Of a stretch of DNA of 12,986 nt, positions 1 through 7,023 are shown piece after piece. The notes beneath the pieces are model-generated. The model had not been told where the DNA came from. It worked only from the letters and a program-made list of their open reading frames with translations, and made no database searches. The stretch lies in NCBI GenBank assembly GCA_010671975.1, contig JAAHIA010000103.1, positions 1 to 12,986 of the forward strand, in the 5' to 3' direction. Position numbers and translations under genes: made by a program. Every line of letters starts with the position of its first letter. Position 1 is the stretch's first letter. The stretch comes from Leptolyngbya sp. SIO4C1 (GTDB lineage: Bacteria; Cyanobacteriota; Cyanobacteriia; Phormidesmidales; Phormidesmidaceae).

Positions 1-80
1 CGTAAGATTTTGCAGCTCGAGATGGAGCGGCTGTCGCTGCAAAAAGAAAGCGATGCGGCCTCGCAGGAGCGGCTAGAGCG
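1..80. repeat. Terminal foldback: inverted copy of 338-417, probable assembly or amplification chimera
   Basis: Bases 1-80 are the perfect reverse complement of 338-417, which lies inside clpB; identity breaks off at 81/337. The clpB frame reads correctly through ...ETQTSGK and then runs into this inverted copy, meeting a stop at 73-75. The family continues here with a linker and a second AAA+ domain. A perfect 80-base inverted copy of coding sequence at the very end of a contig is typical of foldback chimeras from whole-genome amplification or of mis-assembly. A real inversion breakpoint is possible but less likely. Confidence 0.85.
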
Positions 81-1671
81 TCTTGCCGCTGGTCTGAGTT
101 TCTTCGAGCTTGGCCTCAGCCATTTCGAGCTGGCGCTGCAGATCGGTGAGCTTGCCATACTTCAGCTCAGCCGCGCGGTTGAGATCATAGTCGCGCTCGG
201 CCTGCTGAATTTCAATATTCACCCGGTCAATCTCTTCTTTGAGCGCCTGAATATCGTCAATGATCCCCTTTTCAGATTCCCACTGCGCTTTTAAGGCGCG
301 CTGGTCTTCTTTGAGATCGGCCAGCTCTCTTTCTAGGCGCTCTAGCCGCTCCTGCGAGGCCGCATCGCTTTCTTTTTGCAGCGACAGCCGCTCCATCTCG
401 AGCTGCAAAATCTTACGATCAACTTCGTCTAGCTCCTCCGGCTTGGAGGTGATCTCCATCTTGAGCTTGGCGGCTGCCTCGTCAACCAGGTCAATTGCCT
501 TGTCAGGTAGGAAGCGATCGCTAATGTAGCGGGTCGAGAGCGTCGCTGCGGCCACCAGTGCACTGTCTGAAATTTTGACCGCATGGTGCACCTCGTAGCG
601 CTCCTTCAGGCCGCGCAAAATTGAGACTGTGTCTTCAACGCTGGGCTGATCGACATAGACCTGCTGAAAGCGCCGCTCTAGGGCCGCATCCTTTTCAATA
701 TATTTGCGATATTCATCTAGCGTAGTTGCCCCGATACAGCGCAGCTCGCCGCGCGCCAGCATCGGCTTGAGCAAATTGCCAGCATCCATCGAGCCCTGCG
801 TGGCCCCGGCCCCTACGACCGTATGGATTTCGTCGATAAACAGGATAATTTGCCCTTCTGAATCTGTCACCTCTTTAAGCACGGCCTTGAGGCGCTCCTC
901 AAACTCACCGCGATACTTAGCGCCGGCAATCAGGGCACCCATATCGAGGGCAATCAGCTTGCGGTTGCGCAGCGATTCGGGCACGTCGCCGTTGACGACG
1001 CGCTGCGCTAGCCCTTCTGCGATAGCGGTTTTACCCACGCCCGGCTCACCAATCAGCACCGGATTGTTCTTAGTCCGGCGCGACAAAATCTGCACGGTAC
1101 GGCGAATCTCATCATCGCGGCCAATCACCGGATCGAGCCGTCCCTCGCGCGCAAACTGAGTCAGGTCGCGGCCGTATTTTTCTAACGCTTCGTACTTGCC
1201 TTCAGGATTTTGATCAGTCACTTTTTGCTTGCCTCGAACTTGTTCAACTGCCGCTTTGAGCTTGGCTTCGGTCAGGTTGAATTCTCGCAGCAGCGTCTGT
1301 CCAAAGCGTTCGTCTTGGGCGTAGCCTAAAACGAGATGCTCTACTGAAATAAAGTCATCCTCAAAGGCCTGGCGAAATGCCTCAGCCCGGTCGAGCAGCA
1401 GGTCAAGCGAACGACCCAGGTAAACTGAACCGGCACTGTCGCTGACGCGCGGCTGACGCTCTATAAAAGCCTGAGTGCGATCGCGCACCTGCGCTACGCT
1501 GGCCCCGGCTTTCTGTAAAATACTCGCTGCTAGGCCTTCCTGGTCGAGCAGCGCCAGCATCAAATGCTCTGTTTCAATCTGCTGATGCTGAGATTGTTTA
1601 GCAATATCTGGGGTCTGTGCAATGGCGGCCCAAGCTTTTTCAGTAAATTGATTGGGGTTAGTTGGTTGCAT
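73..1671 (-). CDS. clpB: ATP-dependent protein disaggregase ClpB (N-terminal 530 residues; 3' end lost at window edge)
   Basis: ClpB is a hexameric cytosolic AAA+ chaperone that pulls proteins out of aggregates together with DnaK. The ATG at 1669-1671 begins MQPTNPNQFTEKAW, the usual cyanobacterial ClpB start. Visible parts: Clp N-domain (about residues 1-150); first ATPase domain with Walker A GEPGVGKT (208-215), Walker B IILFIDE (275-281), sensor GATT (314-317) and arginine-finger region LERRF (331-335); and the middle coiled-coil domain (about 405-525) that contacts DnaK. The second ATPase domain is absent: about 530 residues are seen against roughly 870 in the family. The native sequence stops at base 81, and the last codons and stop come from the foldback copy at 1-80, so this is not a natural truncation. 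The protein resembles the heat-inducible ClpB1 type more than ClpB2, judged from memory of family sequences. No CIRCE element (GAGTGCTAA) was seen in the upstream spacer. Confidence 0.95.
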   Translation of the reverse strand: MQPTNPNQFTEKAWAAIAQTPDIAKQSQHQQIETEHLMLALLDQEGLAASILQKAGASVAQVRDRTQAFIERQPRVSDSAGSVYLGRSLDLLLDRAEAFRQAFEDDFISVEHLVLGYAQDERFGQTLLREFNLTEAKLKAAVEQVRGKQKVTDQNPEGKYEALEKYGRDLTQFAREGRLDPVIGRDDEIRRTVQILSRRTKNNPVLIGEPGVGKTAIAEGLAQRVVNGDVPESLRNRKLIALDMGALIAGAKYRGEFEERLKAVLKEVTDSEGQIILFIDEIHTVVGAGATQGSMDAGNLLKPMLARGELRCIGATTLDEYRKYIEKDAALERRFQQVYVDQPSVEDTVSILRGLKERYEVHHAVKISDSALVAAATLSTRYISDRFLPDKAIDLVDEAAAKLKMEITSKPEELDEVDRKILQLEMERLSLQKESDAASQERLERLERELADLKEDQRALKAQWESEKGIIDDIQALKEEIDRVNIEIQQAERDYDLNRAAELKYGKLTDLQRQLEMAEAKLEETQTSGKTL

Positions 1672-1938
1672 ATACCCGAGTTTCCCCCTAACGACTGTGA
1701 ACTTAGTAATTTCTTTATCTGCATTTTAGAAACAGATATCGACCGTCTAGGGTCGGTGTTCACGGCTGATTTAGGTAGGTATTGCCGCCCCTAGCTGCCC
1801 CTGCTGGCGCCAGCGGTTGGAACTTGAGCGCCGCTTTTGAGTCTTTGATCACAGCCCTGGTTGGTTTCTAGGGTGACCCCAGCCGATTGACTGTGTTGAC
1901 GATTTTATTGCCCAAGTCCAAGCTATTCTCGCATTCCG
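1672..1938. other. Divergent intergenic spacer between clpB and the SGNH-like gene
   Basis: This 267-base spacer must hold promoters for both divergent genes, but no convincing -35/-10 pair can be assigned by eye. The part next to clpB (about 1690-1740) is AT-rich and has TATCTG (1716-1721) inverted as CAGATA (1733-1738). A perfect 12-base palindrome GCTGGCGCCAGC lies at 1803-1814. No small ORF with recognisable content was found. No clear Shine-Dalgarno precedes either start. Confidence 0.5.
1803..1814. repeat. Perfect 12-base palindrome in divergent spacer
   Basis: GCTGGCGCCAGC is fully self-complementary and sits roughly midway between the divergent clpB and SGNH-like genes. It could be a binding site for a dimeric regulator. 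It could also be chance in GC-rich DNA, since it has no loop and no T-tract. Confidence 0.3.
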
Positions 1939-3036
1939 GTGTTGACCCAAACGATTCGACAGACTTCTGCTCAGGCTCAGCTGCGATCGCGGCGACCGTC
2001 GCGGCTGCGAAAGTATTTCAAGCAGGGCTTAATCACGCTGCTAGCATTTTTGGTCGCGGCTGGGCTGCTCAATCAAATCATTCCTAGCCCAACCATTCCA
2101 CCCAACGTCGTCTTCATTAGCCCCAAATACGAGTACTATCAGGCCCACAAAGACGAATACAACACGCTTTTTTTTGGCTCCAGCCGCGTTTATAACCAGG
2201 TTGTGCCGGAAGTCTTCGACCAGACAGCTCAGGCCGCTGGGCTAGCGGTTAACAGCTTCAACTTTGGCATTCCAGCGCTGCGAGCGGTGCCGGGCTATGT
2301 GCTGCTGCGCGACGTGCTGCGGGACCCGCCGGCCAACCTGCGCTGGGTGCTGATCGAAACGCCGCTAGACAAAGGCTATGAGCCGATTGAAAACGCTCGC
2401 ACTAATCCCTCTATCTACTGGCACACCTGGCAAAACACCTGGTTCGCCATTCAGTACGTGCTGCGCTCAGACCTCTCGCTTTCAGAAAAAGTCGTCATCG
2501 CAGGCAGCCACCTAGTGCCGCTGACCTACCACTACATCAACGTGGGGCGTCTGTTTCATCAGTGGCTGCCGATTACCCAGTTCAGCGAGCAAGAGCAGCG
2601 CGTCAGCCGAGAAGTCCTGGCCAATGAGGGCTATTTTCCCCTTGACAGCGATGAAGCGCCTAAGCGCAAGCGGTTTCTTGAAGACTTAGCGGGCTATCGT
2701 CAGTCGGTTCAAAGGCTCGCTGTCGCACAGCAGCAGGCGCCTGCTGAGAGCGTCAGCCCCAATCAGGCCATGCTGCTCACTCGCCTGATCGAAGCCGTAG
2801 AGGCAGCCGGCGCTACCCCCATTTTCATCATCCCACCGACGTTAGAGACACAGGCAAATCAGTATGCGGCCTATCGCCAGGGCATTATCCCAGAGCTGTT
2901 TGCCTTCAACGACCCGCAGCAGTATCCCAGCCTGTACGCGCTGGCGCAGCGATATGACGTTGAGCATGTCAATCCGGCCGGTGCCGAAGCGTTTACTGAG
3001 CTAGTCGCTCGATCATTTATTCAGACGGTTCAATAG
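1939..3036 (+). CDS. SGNH-hydrolase-like membrane-anchored protein, probable O-acyltransferase partner of the MBOAT
   Basis: This 365-residue protein has a basic N-terminus (residues 15-29), one signal-anchor helix (about 29-48) and a large domain predicted to lie outside the membrane. SGNH features are visible: the block I-like LFFGSSR (77-83) with a candidate nucleophilic serine, a strand-like TPIFIIPPT stretch near residue 280, and a C-terminal DVEH (D340, H343) matching the DxxH dyad of SGNH enzymes. In characterised AlgI/AlgJ/AlgX and DltB/DltD-type systems, an MBOAT moves an acyl group across the membrane and an SGNH protein passes it to a polymer. The MBOAT gene starts 60 bases downstream on the same strand, supporting the same arrangement. 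The start is GTG at 1939; a TTG follows at once, and no strong Shine-Dalgarno decides between them. It may belong to the DUF1574-like cyanobacterial group (from memory). The acceptor polymer is unknown, and inactive SGNH-like folds exist, so catalysis is inferred. Confidence 0.8.
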   Translation: MLTQTIRQTSAQAQLRSRRPSRLRKYFKQGLITLLAFLVAAGLLNQIIPSPTIPPNVVFISPKYEYYQAHKDEYNTLFFGSSRVYNQVVPEVFDQTAQAAGLAVNSFNFGIPALRAVPGYVLLRDVLRDPPANLRWVLIETPLDKGYEPIENARTNPSIYWHTWQNTWFAIQYVLRSDLSLSEKVVIAGSHLVPLTYHYINVGRLFHQWLPITQFSEQEQRVSREVLANEGYFPLDSDEAPKRKRFLEDLAGYRQSVQRLAVAQQQAPAESVSPNQAMLLTRLIEAVEAAGATPIFIIPPTLETQANQYAAYRQGIIPELFAFNDPQQYPSLYALAQRYDVEHVNPAGAEAFTELVARSFIQTVQ

Positions 3037-3040
3037 TCAT

Positions 3041-3068
3041 CTAGCGTCAGCCCTCTAGCGTCAGCCCT
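3041..3068 (+). repeat. Perfect tandem duplication of 14 bases between SGNH-like gene and MBOAT gene
   Basis: CTAGCGTCAGCCCT occurs twice head to tail (3041-3054, 3055-3068) between the stop codon at 3034-3036 and the MBOAT start at 3097. It takes up almost half of the 60-base spacer. Confidence 0.85.
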
Positions 3069-3096
3069 CATCTACTCTCTAAAAGCCGCAATTTCT

Positions 3097-4512
3097 ATGG
3101 TTTTTACAGAATTTCGATTTTTATTATTTTTCGCGATTGTCTTTGGCGTCTACTGGAGCCTGCCGCGCAACCGCTGGCGCAAAGTCTTCATCTTGCTATG
3201 CAGCTATGCGTTTTACGGCTTTTGGGACTGGCGGTTTCTATCGCTGCTGATTGGCTCTACGCTAATCGACTATTTTGTCAGCCTGCGCATTGCTGACACC
3301 GAGCAGCCCACTGCTAAGCGCAACTGGCTGCTAATCAGCCTTGTCGCCAACCTCGGGGCGCTTGGCTTTTTCAAATATTTCAACTTTTTCACCGGGTCCG
3401 CCGTGGGCTTCTTTGACTGGCTCGGACTGCCGGTCAACTCAGTCACACTGAACGTCGTGCTGCCGGTGGGTATCAGCTTTTTCACCTTTCAGACCCTGAG
3501 CTACACCCTCGACGTGTACTTTGGTCAGCTCCCGCCAGAGCGAAACATGCTCAATCTGGCCTGCTTTATTGCTTTTTTCCCACAGCTGGTGGCCGGTCCA
3601 ATTGTGCGAGCGGCTGACTTTTTGCCGCAGCTGCAAAGTATGCGGCTGTTTAGCCAGGTCAACGTGCGAGCCTGCCTGCTGCTGTTTATTGTCGGCTTCT
3701 TCAAGAAAGCCTGCGTTTCGGATAACCTAGCGCCGCTGGTTGACACCTACTTTGCTGCGCCAGAAAACTTCACTGCGCTCAGCGCTTGGATTGGCGTACT
3801 TTCCTACGCGGTGCAAATCTACTGCGACTTTTCCGGCTATTCTGACATGGCGATCGCAGTTGCCGGGCTGCTAGGCTACGAGCTGTGCCTCAACTTCGAT
3901 GCCCCCTACTTTGCCAGCAGCATCACCGACTTCTGGCGGCGCTGGCACATCAGCCTTTCAACCTGGCTGAAGGACTACCTCTATATTCCGCTGGGCGGCA
4001 ATCGCGGCGGCAAGCTGCTGACCTATCGCAACCTGATGCTGACCATGCTGCTAGGCGGGCTCTGGCACGGTGCCGCCTGGACGTTTGTGATTTGGGGCGG
4101 CATGCACGGCGGCGCGCTGATTGCCCATCGTGAGTGGGCTAAATGGGCCAAGCGAACGCAGAACGTCGGCTGGCTTGCGGGCACCTCTGCCTTCTGGGGG
4201 ATGGCGCTCACGTTTTACTGGGTATGCTTTACTTGGATTTTCTTTCGCGCCGCTGATTTTGGCACTGCTGCGACGGTTGTGAAATCATTTGTGCTGCTGC
4301 AATCGCCAGGCGTTGAGCAGCTGAATGTAGCGCTACTGGGTGTATTCGTCGTTTTAGCAGGGCTCCACTGGGTGTTCTACCAGCCAGCTTGGAAGCTTAG
4401 CCTGATGCGTCTACCGGGCCAGCTGTTCGCCGTGGGCTATGGGTTTGCGATCGCGGCTTTGCTCACCATCATGCCTACCTCCTATGCGCCGTTTATCTAT
4501 TTTCAGTTTTAG
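3097..4512 (+). CDS. MBOAT family membrane-bound O-acyltransferase (AlgI-type)
   Basis: This 471-residue polytopic inner-membrane protein has the AlgI-type MBOAT signature: GISFFTFQTLSYTLDVY (125-141), FFPQLVAGPIVRAADFLPQL (160-179), YCDFSGYSDMAIA (242-254), DFWRRWHISLSTW (278-290) and GGLWHGAAW (320-328). H324 in the last block matches the conserved active-site histidine of the family, and H284 is the other conserved histidine. Length agrees with AlgI proteins (about 470-520). MBOATs of this type take acyl groups, usually acetyl, from a cytosolic donor and hand them across the membrane to a periplasmic partner. The SGNH-like gene immediately upstream is the obvious partner, and the two are probably one transcription unit. 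Start is ATG at 3097; no clear Shine-Dalgarno. The glycan modified cannot be told from sequence; no alginate-specific gene is nearby, so the name algI would overclaim. The acyltransferase family assignment is very secure. Confidence 0.93.
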   Translation: MVFTEFRFLLFFAIVFGVYWSLPRNRWRKVFILLCSYAFYGFWDWRFLSLLIGSTLIDYFVSLRIADTEQPTAKRNWLLISLVANLGALGFFKYFNFFTGSAVGFFDWLGLPVNSVTLNVVLPVGISFFTFQTLSYTLDVYFGQLPPERNMLNLACFIAFFPQLVAGPIVRAADFLPQLQSMRLFSQVNVRACLLLFIVGFFKKACVSDNLAPLVDTYFAAPENFTALSAWIGVLSYAVQIYCDFSGYSDMAIAVAGLLGYELCLNFDAPYFASSITDFWRRWHISLSTWLKDYLYIPLGGNRGGKLLTYRNLMLTMLLGGLWHGAAWTFVIWGGMHGGALIAHREWAKWAKRTQNVGWLAGTSAFWGMALTFYWVCFTWIFFRAADFGTAATVVKSFVLLQSPGVEQLNVALLGVFVVLAGLHWVFYQPAWKLSLMRLPGQLFAVGYGFAIAALLTIMPTSYAPFIYFQF

Positions 4513-4554
4513 GTTTCAGCGTTAGGCCAGCCGCTTTCTATACGAACGGGTGCA

Positions 4555-4588
4555 CCAGCGGGCAGCAGCGGCTATCGCCCGCGCCTGG
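4555..4588 (+). other. GC-rich hairpin downstream of the MBOAT gene
   Basis: GCGGGC (4558-4563) pairs with GCCCGC (4577-4582), and flanking CCA/TGG could extend the stem across a three-base bulge. It lies 45 bases past the MBOAT stop. There is no T-tract, so it is not a classic intrinsic terminator, though it may slow transcription or protect the 3' end of the mRNA. Confidence 0.3.
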
Positions 4589-4653
4589 GTATGCTAAAGG
4601 ACATATGGCTGCTGATTTTGGCATCGGCTTGGCCCCAAATTGGCGGCCTGTAT

Positions 4654-4679
4654 CCTGTTGATTGGCCCTGTTGATTGGC
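4654..4679 (+). repeat. Perfect tandem duplication of 13 bases upstream of the BrkB-family gene
   Basis: CCTGTTGATTGGC occurs twice head to tail (4654-4666, 4667-4679), ending 13 bases before the proposed TTG start at 4693. It is the second of three such short duplications in intergenic spacers in this window. Confidence 0.85.
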
Positions 4680-4692
4680 TAGGTAGTCTCTC

Positions 4693-5715
4693 TTGCCACA
4701 TCCCCCTTCCCGTTCGTCCTTGCGTAAGACGATTTATTCGACCTATCGCAGCCAAGAGCCGCTGCGGCGACTTTTCTATGCGCTCTCGCCGATCGAGTTC
4801 CTCAAATTTCTGCGGCTGATCAACCGGCACACCCTGCGCGAGGTGGTGCGCTCAACGCTGCAGCAGCGGCTGCCTAGCCTGGCCTCAGAAATGGCCTATA
4901 ACGCCATGCTGGGGCTATTTCCTGCCATTCTGGCGCTGCTGACGGCAATCGGCCTGTTTGCCCCGCTACAAAAAACCTTTAATCACCTAGCCTTTCGCCT
5001 CAGTGAGATTGCGCCGCAAGAAGTGCTCATGCTGATTCAAGACTTTGCCAGCGAAATTAGCGAGAGCCAAAATCGCGGCCTGTTCTCGCTGAGCTTTTTA
5101 ATTTCGCTGCTGGCTTCTTCCGGTGCGATGAGTGCAGCGATGCGAGCGCTCGATCAGATTCACTGTATTCCCCTGTCGCAGCGCCGCCCTTTTTGGCAGG
5201 CGCGTTTGGTCTCGGTCGGCCTCACGGTCGGCACCATTTTGCTGCTAATGATTGCGTCTAGCCTAGTGTTTGTCAGCGATTGGGGCGTGCGACTGCTGGC
5301 TAGCCAAAGCGGTGAGGCCATTGGCCAGTGGGTGCTGACTATCTGGCGATTGTTCAGCTGGCCGCTGGCGCTCGGCATTGTTTCAGCCGCGTTTGCCTTT
5401 GTCTATCGGTTTGGGCCTAGCCGCTGGGTGCGAGGCCGGCCGCTGGTGCCAGGCGCAGTCCTAGCCGCGCTGTCCTGGGCTTTGATTTCGGCGCTGTTTC
5501 GTCTCTACGTCAGCCACTTTGGCAACTACAACCGCGTGTATGGCGCGGTCGGCACCGTGATTATCTTGCTGCTGTGGCTGTTTTTAACCTCGCTAGTCAT
5601 GCTGATTGGCAATCAGCTGAATGTCACCGTTGGTCAAGCCATGGCAGCTCGCAGCCAGCGCCATCGGTCGGCTCGCCTCGCGCAGCCAACGCTCCATCAA
5701 AACCGCTGGCCCTAG
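4693..5715 (+). CDS. YihY/BrkB-family inner-membrane protein
   Basis: This is a 340-residue polytopic membrane protein of the YihY/BrkB (virulence factor BrkB-like) family, historically mislabelled RNase BN. Family landmarks: SLASEMAYNAMLGLFPA (62-78) entering the first helix, SSGAMSAAMRALDQIH (142-157), GPSRWVRGRPLVPGAVLAAL (241-260), and VYGAVGT (282-288) leading into the last helix, which closes with GNQLN (306-310). About six transmembrane helices are expected. Molecular function is not established; transport or envelope roles have been suggested for relatives. The first in-frame ATG (M65) falls inside the conserved region, so a non-ATG start is needed. TTG at 4693 gives the longest product, but GTG codons near residues 52-53 are alternatives, and the first 30 or so residues are poorly conserved by memory. 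It follows the MBOAT by 180 bases, and membership of the same operon is uncertain. Its stop overlaps the stop of the convergent 61-residue gene. Confidence 0.88.
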   Translation: MPHPPSRSSLRKTIYSTYRSQEPLRRLFYALSPIEFLKFLRLINRHTLREVVRSTLQQRLPSLASEMAYNAMLGLFPAILALLTAIGLFAPLQKTFNHLAFRLSEIAPQEVLMLIQDFASEISESQNRGLFSLSFLISLLASSGAMSAAMRALDQIHCIPLSQRRPFWQARLVSVGLTVGTILLLMIASSLVFVSDWGVRLLASQSGEAIGQWVLTIWRLFSWPLALGIVSAAFAFVYRFGPSRWVRGRPLVPGAVLAALSWALISALFRLYVSHFGNYNRVYGAVGTVIILLLWLFLTSLVMLIGNQLNVTVGQAMAARSQRHRSARLAQPTLHQNRWP

Positions 5716-5897
5716 CGGGCTGAGCGCAGGCTGTTGACAATGCCGGTAGCAAAGCAGGCCACAATCAGTATCCACAGGACAATGCCAGGTAGAAACGTCA
5801 GCAGGCCAATGCCGCGCAAGACCCAAACGGCGGCCGTCATGCCCACCAGGGTCAGAAATAGCTGAGTAGCCGGTCGAAGCCGAAAGCGATTTGCCAT
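5712..5897 (-). CDS. Small conserved two-helix membrane protein (61 residues), function unknown
   Basis: The product has a short basic start (MANRFRLRP) followed by two hydrophobic stretches (about 11-31 and 34-55) with a glycine-rich turn. It looks like a genuine small membrane protein of the kind annotated as hypothetical in many cyanobacterial genomes. The start is ATG at 5895-5897, with no clear Shine-Dalgarno. Its TAG stop overlaps the TAG stop of the convergent BrkB-family gene through the shared palindrome CTAG (5712-5715). Frame choice is supported by the clean two-helix pattern; the longer 107-residue frame over the same bases has no such pattern. No function can be assigned. Confidence 0.75.
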   Translation of the reverse strand: MANRFRLRPATQLFLTLVGMTAAVWVLRGIGLLTFLPGIVLWILIVACFATGIVNSLRSAR

Positions 5898-6061
5898 AGG
5901 AAAAGCCAGGTCTCAAGAGGGGGCAGGCTGCTGATAGCTTTGTAGCCTGCCTAGAACTTTTACGGAGAATCTCAGCGGCTTTGCAAAGCCTTTACTCACT
6001 CATAGAGTATTTAGTCGATAATGGCAAAAGATTAACTTTTATTTCAGGTGATTGGCCGCCT

Positions 6062-6640
6062 ATGCTGTCTCAAGCACTCTCAGCATCCACTGATCAGCCC
6101 TTCGCACCTAACCAGCAAGCTCTCCTCAGCGGTGACGTACTCATTTCCACCCGACCGCACACCTTGACTGGGGCTGCTGTCACTGCTCAGATGTACCTGC
6201 CGCTAGTGCGATCGCAGATTTGGACGCAGCTGACCGACTACAGCCGCTGGGTGCATTACTTTCCTGACATTGTGCACAGTCAGGTGGTAGAGCCCGTTTT
6301 AGAAGCCAAAGCCAGCTCCCGTAGAGTGACCCGTCGCCTTTATCAGGTTGCGCGCAAAGCCTTTTTGCTCTTTAGCGCTCAGGTGGAAGTGCATCTGCAG
6401 GTGGTCGAAAGCATGAATCAGTGTATCCAGTTTCGCCTTGAGCGGGGCAATTTTTCTGACTTCGCCGCTGATTTAGTGCTAGAAGACTTTCAGCAGGGAA
6501 CGCTGCTCACCTACTCAGTCAGGGCGACGCCGCTGATTCCGGCCCCGAGCTTTTTGATTCAAGAAGCAATGCGCCAAGATTTGCCTGGCAACATGCGCAC
6601 CATGCGCCAGGTGCTATGCCAGCCGTCCGCGAGCAGCTAG
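6062..6640 (+). CDS. SRPBCC (START-like) family protein, cyclase/dehydrase-type
   Basis: From ATG 6062 the protein is 192 residues. Its central part has the SRPBCC/cyclase-dehydrase pattern: VTAQMYLPLVRSQIWTQLTD, then YSRWVHYFPDI, a basic RRVTRRLYQVARKAF segment, repeated beta-strand-like stretches and a C-terminal amphipathic helix with conserved-looking proline and arginine residues. The fold forms a hydrophobic pocket that binds lipids or other apolar ligands; the ligand here is unknown. The frame remains open upstream to TTG at 5981, which has GGAG at 5964-5967. The extra 27 codons lie in markedly AT-richer DNA and do not look like family sequence, so ATG 6062 is preferred and 5941-6061 is taken as promoter and leader. 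It is cytosolic by absence of a signal peptide. The neighbouring 63-residue gene converges on it with a 21-base gap. Confidence 0.8.
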   Translation: MLSQALSASTDQPFAPNQQALLSGDVLISTRPHTLTGAAVTAQMYLPLVRSQIWTQLTDYSRWVHYFPDIVHSQVVEPVLEAKASSRRVTRRLYQVARKAFLLFSAQVEVHLQVVESMNQCIQFRLERGNFSDFAADLVLEDFQQGTLLTYSVRATPLIPAPSFLIQEAMRQDLPGNMRTMRQVLCQPSASS

Positions 6641-6661
6641 GGGCTCTCCTAGGCCACGGCC

Positions 6662-6853
6662 TCACTGCTGCCGCTGAATAAACTGCCGACCGGCTGACAT
6701 AGCTGCGCTGCTGGTTTGATAGATGGCACCGTCGCTCAGCACGTCTAACTCTGGGTTCACCACCCAGCACTGATAGCCCTGATTCCCCAGCTGGCTGACC
6801 TCCACCAGCCAGCCAGCCCAGGCCGAGATTTGCACAATCCGATGAAGATACAT
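6662..6853 (-). CDS. Small conserved protein (63 residues), function unknown
   Basis: The frame starts at ATG 6851-6853 and ends at TGA 6662-6664. The protein is soluble, rich in Trp, Gly and Gln, with segments such as SAWAGWLVEVSQLG, YQCWVVNPELDVLSDG and TSSAAMSAGRQFIQ. The run of W, Y and G at regular spacing, and the way the ORF fills the space between two neighbours, suggest a real gene. It resembles short hypothetical proteins of cyanobacteria as far as I recall, but no domain is recognised. A longer frame over the same bases (to 6950) is low-complexity and is taken as a shadow. It diverges from the O-methyltransferase gene across a 170-base spacer containing a HIP1 site at 6919-6926. 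Confidence 0.65.
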   Translation of the reverse strand: MYLHRIVQISAWAGWLVEVSQLGNQGYQCWVVNPELDVLSDGAIYQTSSAAMSAGRQFIQRQQ

Positions 6854-7023
6854 AGGCAGCGTCGCTGGGCAGACAGCTGGGCAGTTGGGCAGCGCCGAGT
6901 AGCGCCGTGAGGCTCAGCGCGATCGCAGCCTCACGCTCTAAGCGTAGCAAATGTTATTTTGAGAACAGCCTGGTCCGTTCGCGCCGCAGGCATTGCGCAA
7001 CTGGCTTCTCTGCTTTGGCTGCT

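Noticed and set aside
10..294. Open 94-residue plus-strand frame at the left end containing ClpB-like MERLSLQKESD
   Set aside because: It reads the foldback copy of clpB in the sense direction and then the antisense strand of clpB, so it is an artefact.
1716..1738. TATCTG/CAGATA inverted arms upstream of clpB as a heat-shock operator
   Set aside because: Only six-base arms with 11 bases between, and no match to CIRCE (TTAGCACTC-N9-GAGTGCTAA).
3038..3050. 13-base similarity (one mismatch) between CATCTAGCGTCAG and the last bases of the window near 12970-12982
   Set aside because: Too short, and a chance match is quite possible given the number of comparisons; it does not identify the origin of the terminal 24 bases.
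6637..6662. Small hairpins (CTAGG/CCTAG and AGGCC/GGCCT) as a bidirectional terminator between the SRPBCC gene and the 63-residue gene
   Set aside because: Stems are only five or six base pairs and there is no T-tract on either strand.
6907..7023. 39-codon N-terminal extension of the O-methyltransferase
   Set aside because: The extension is basic and unlike family members, whereas ATG 7024 gives the expected length and N-terminus.
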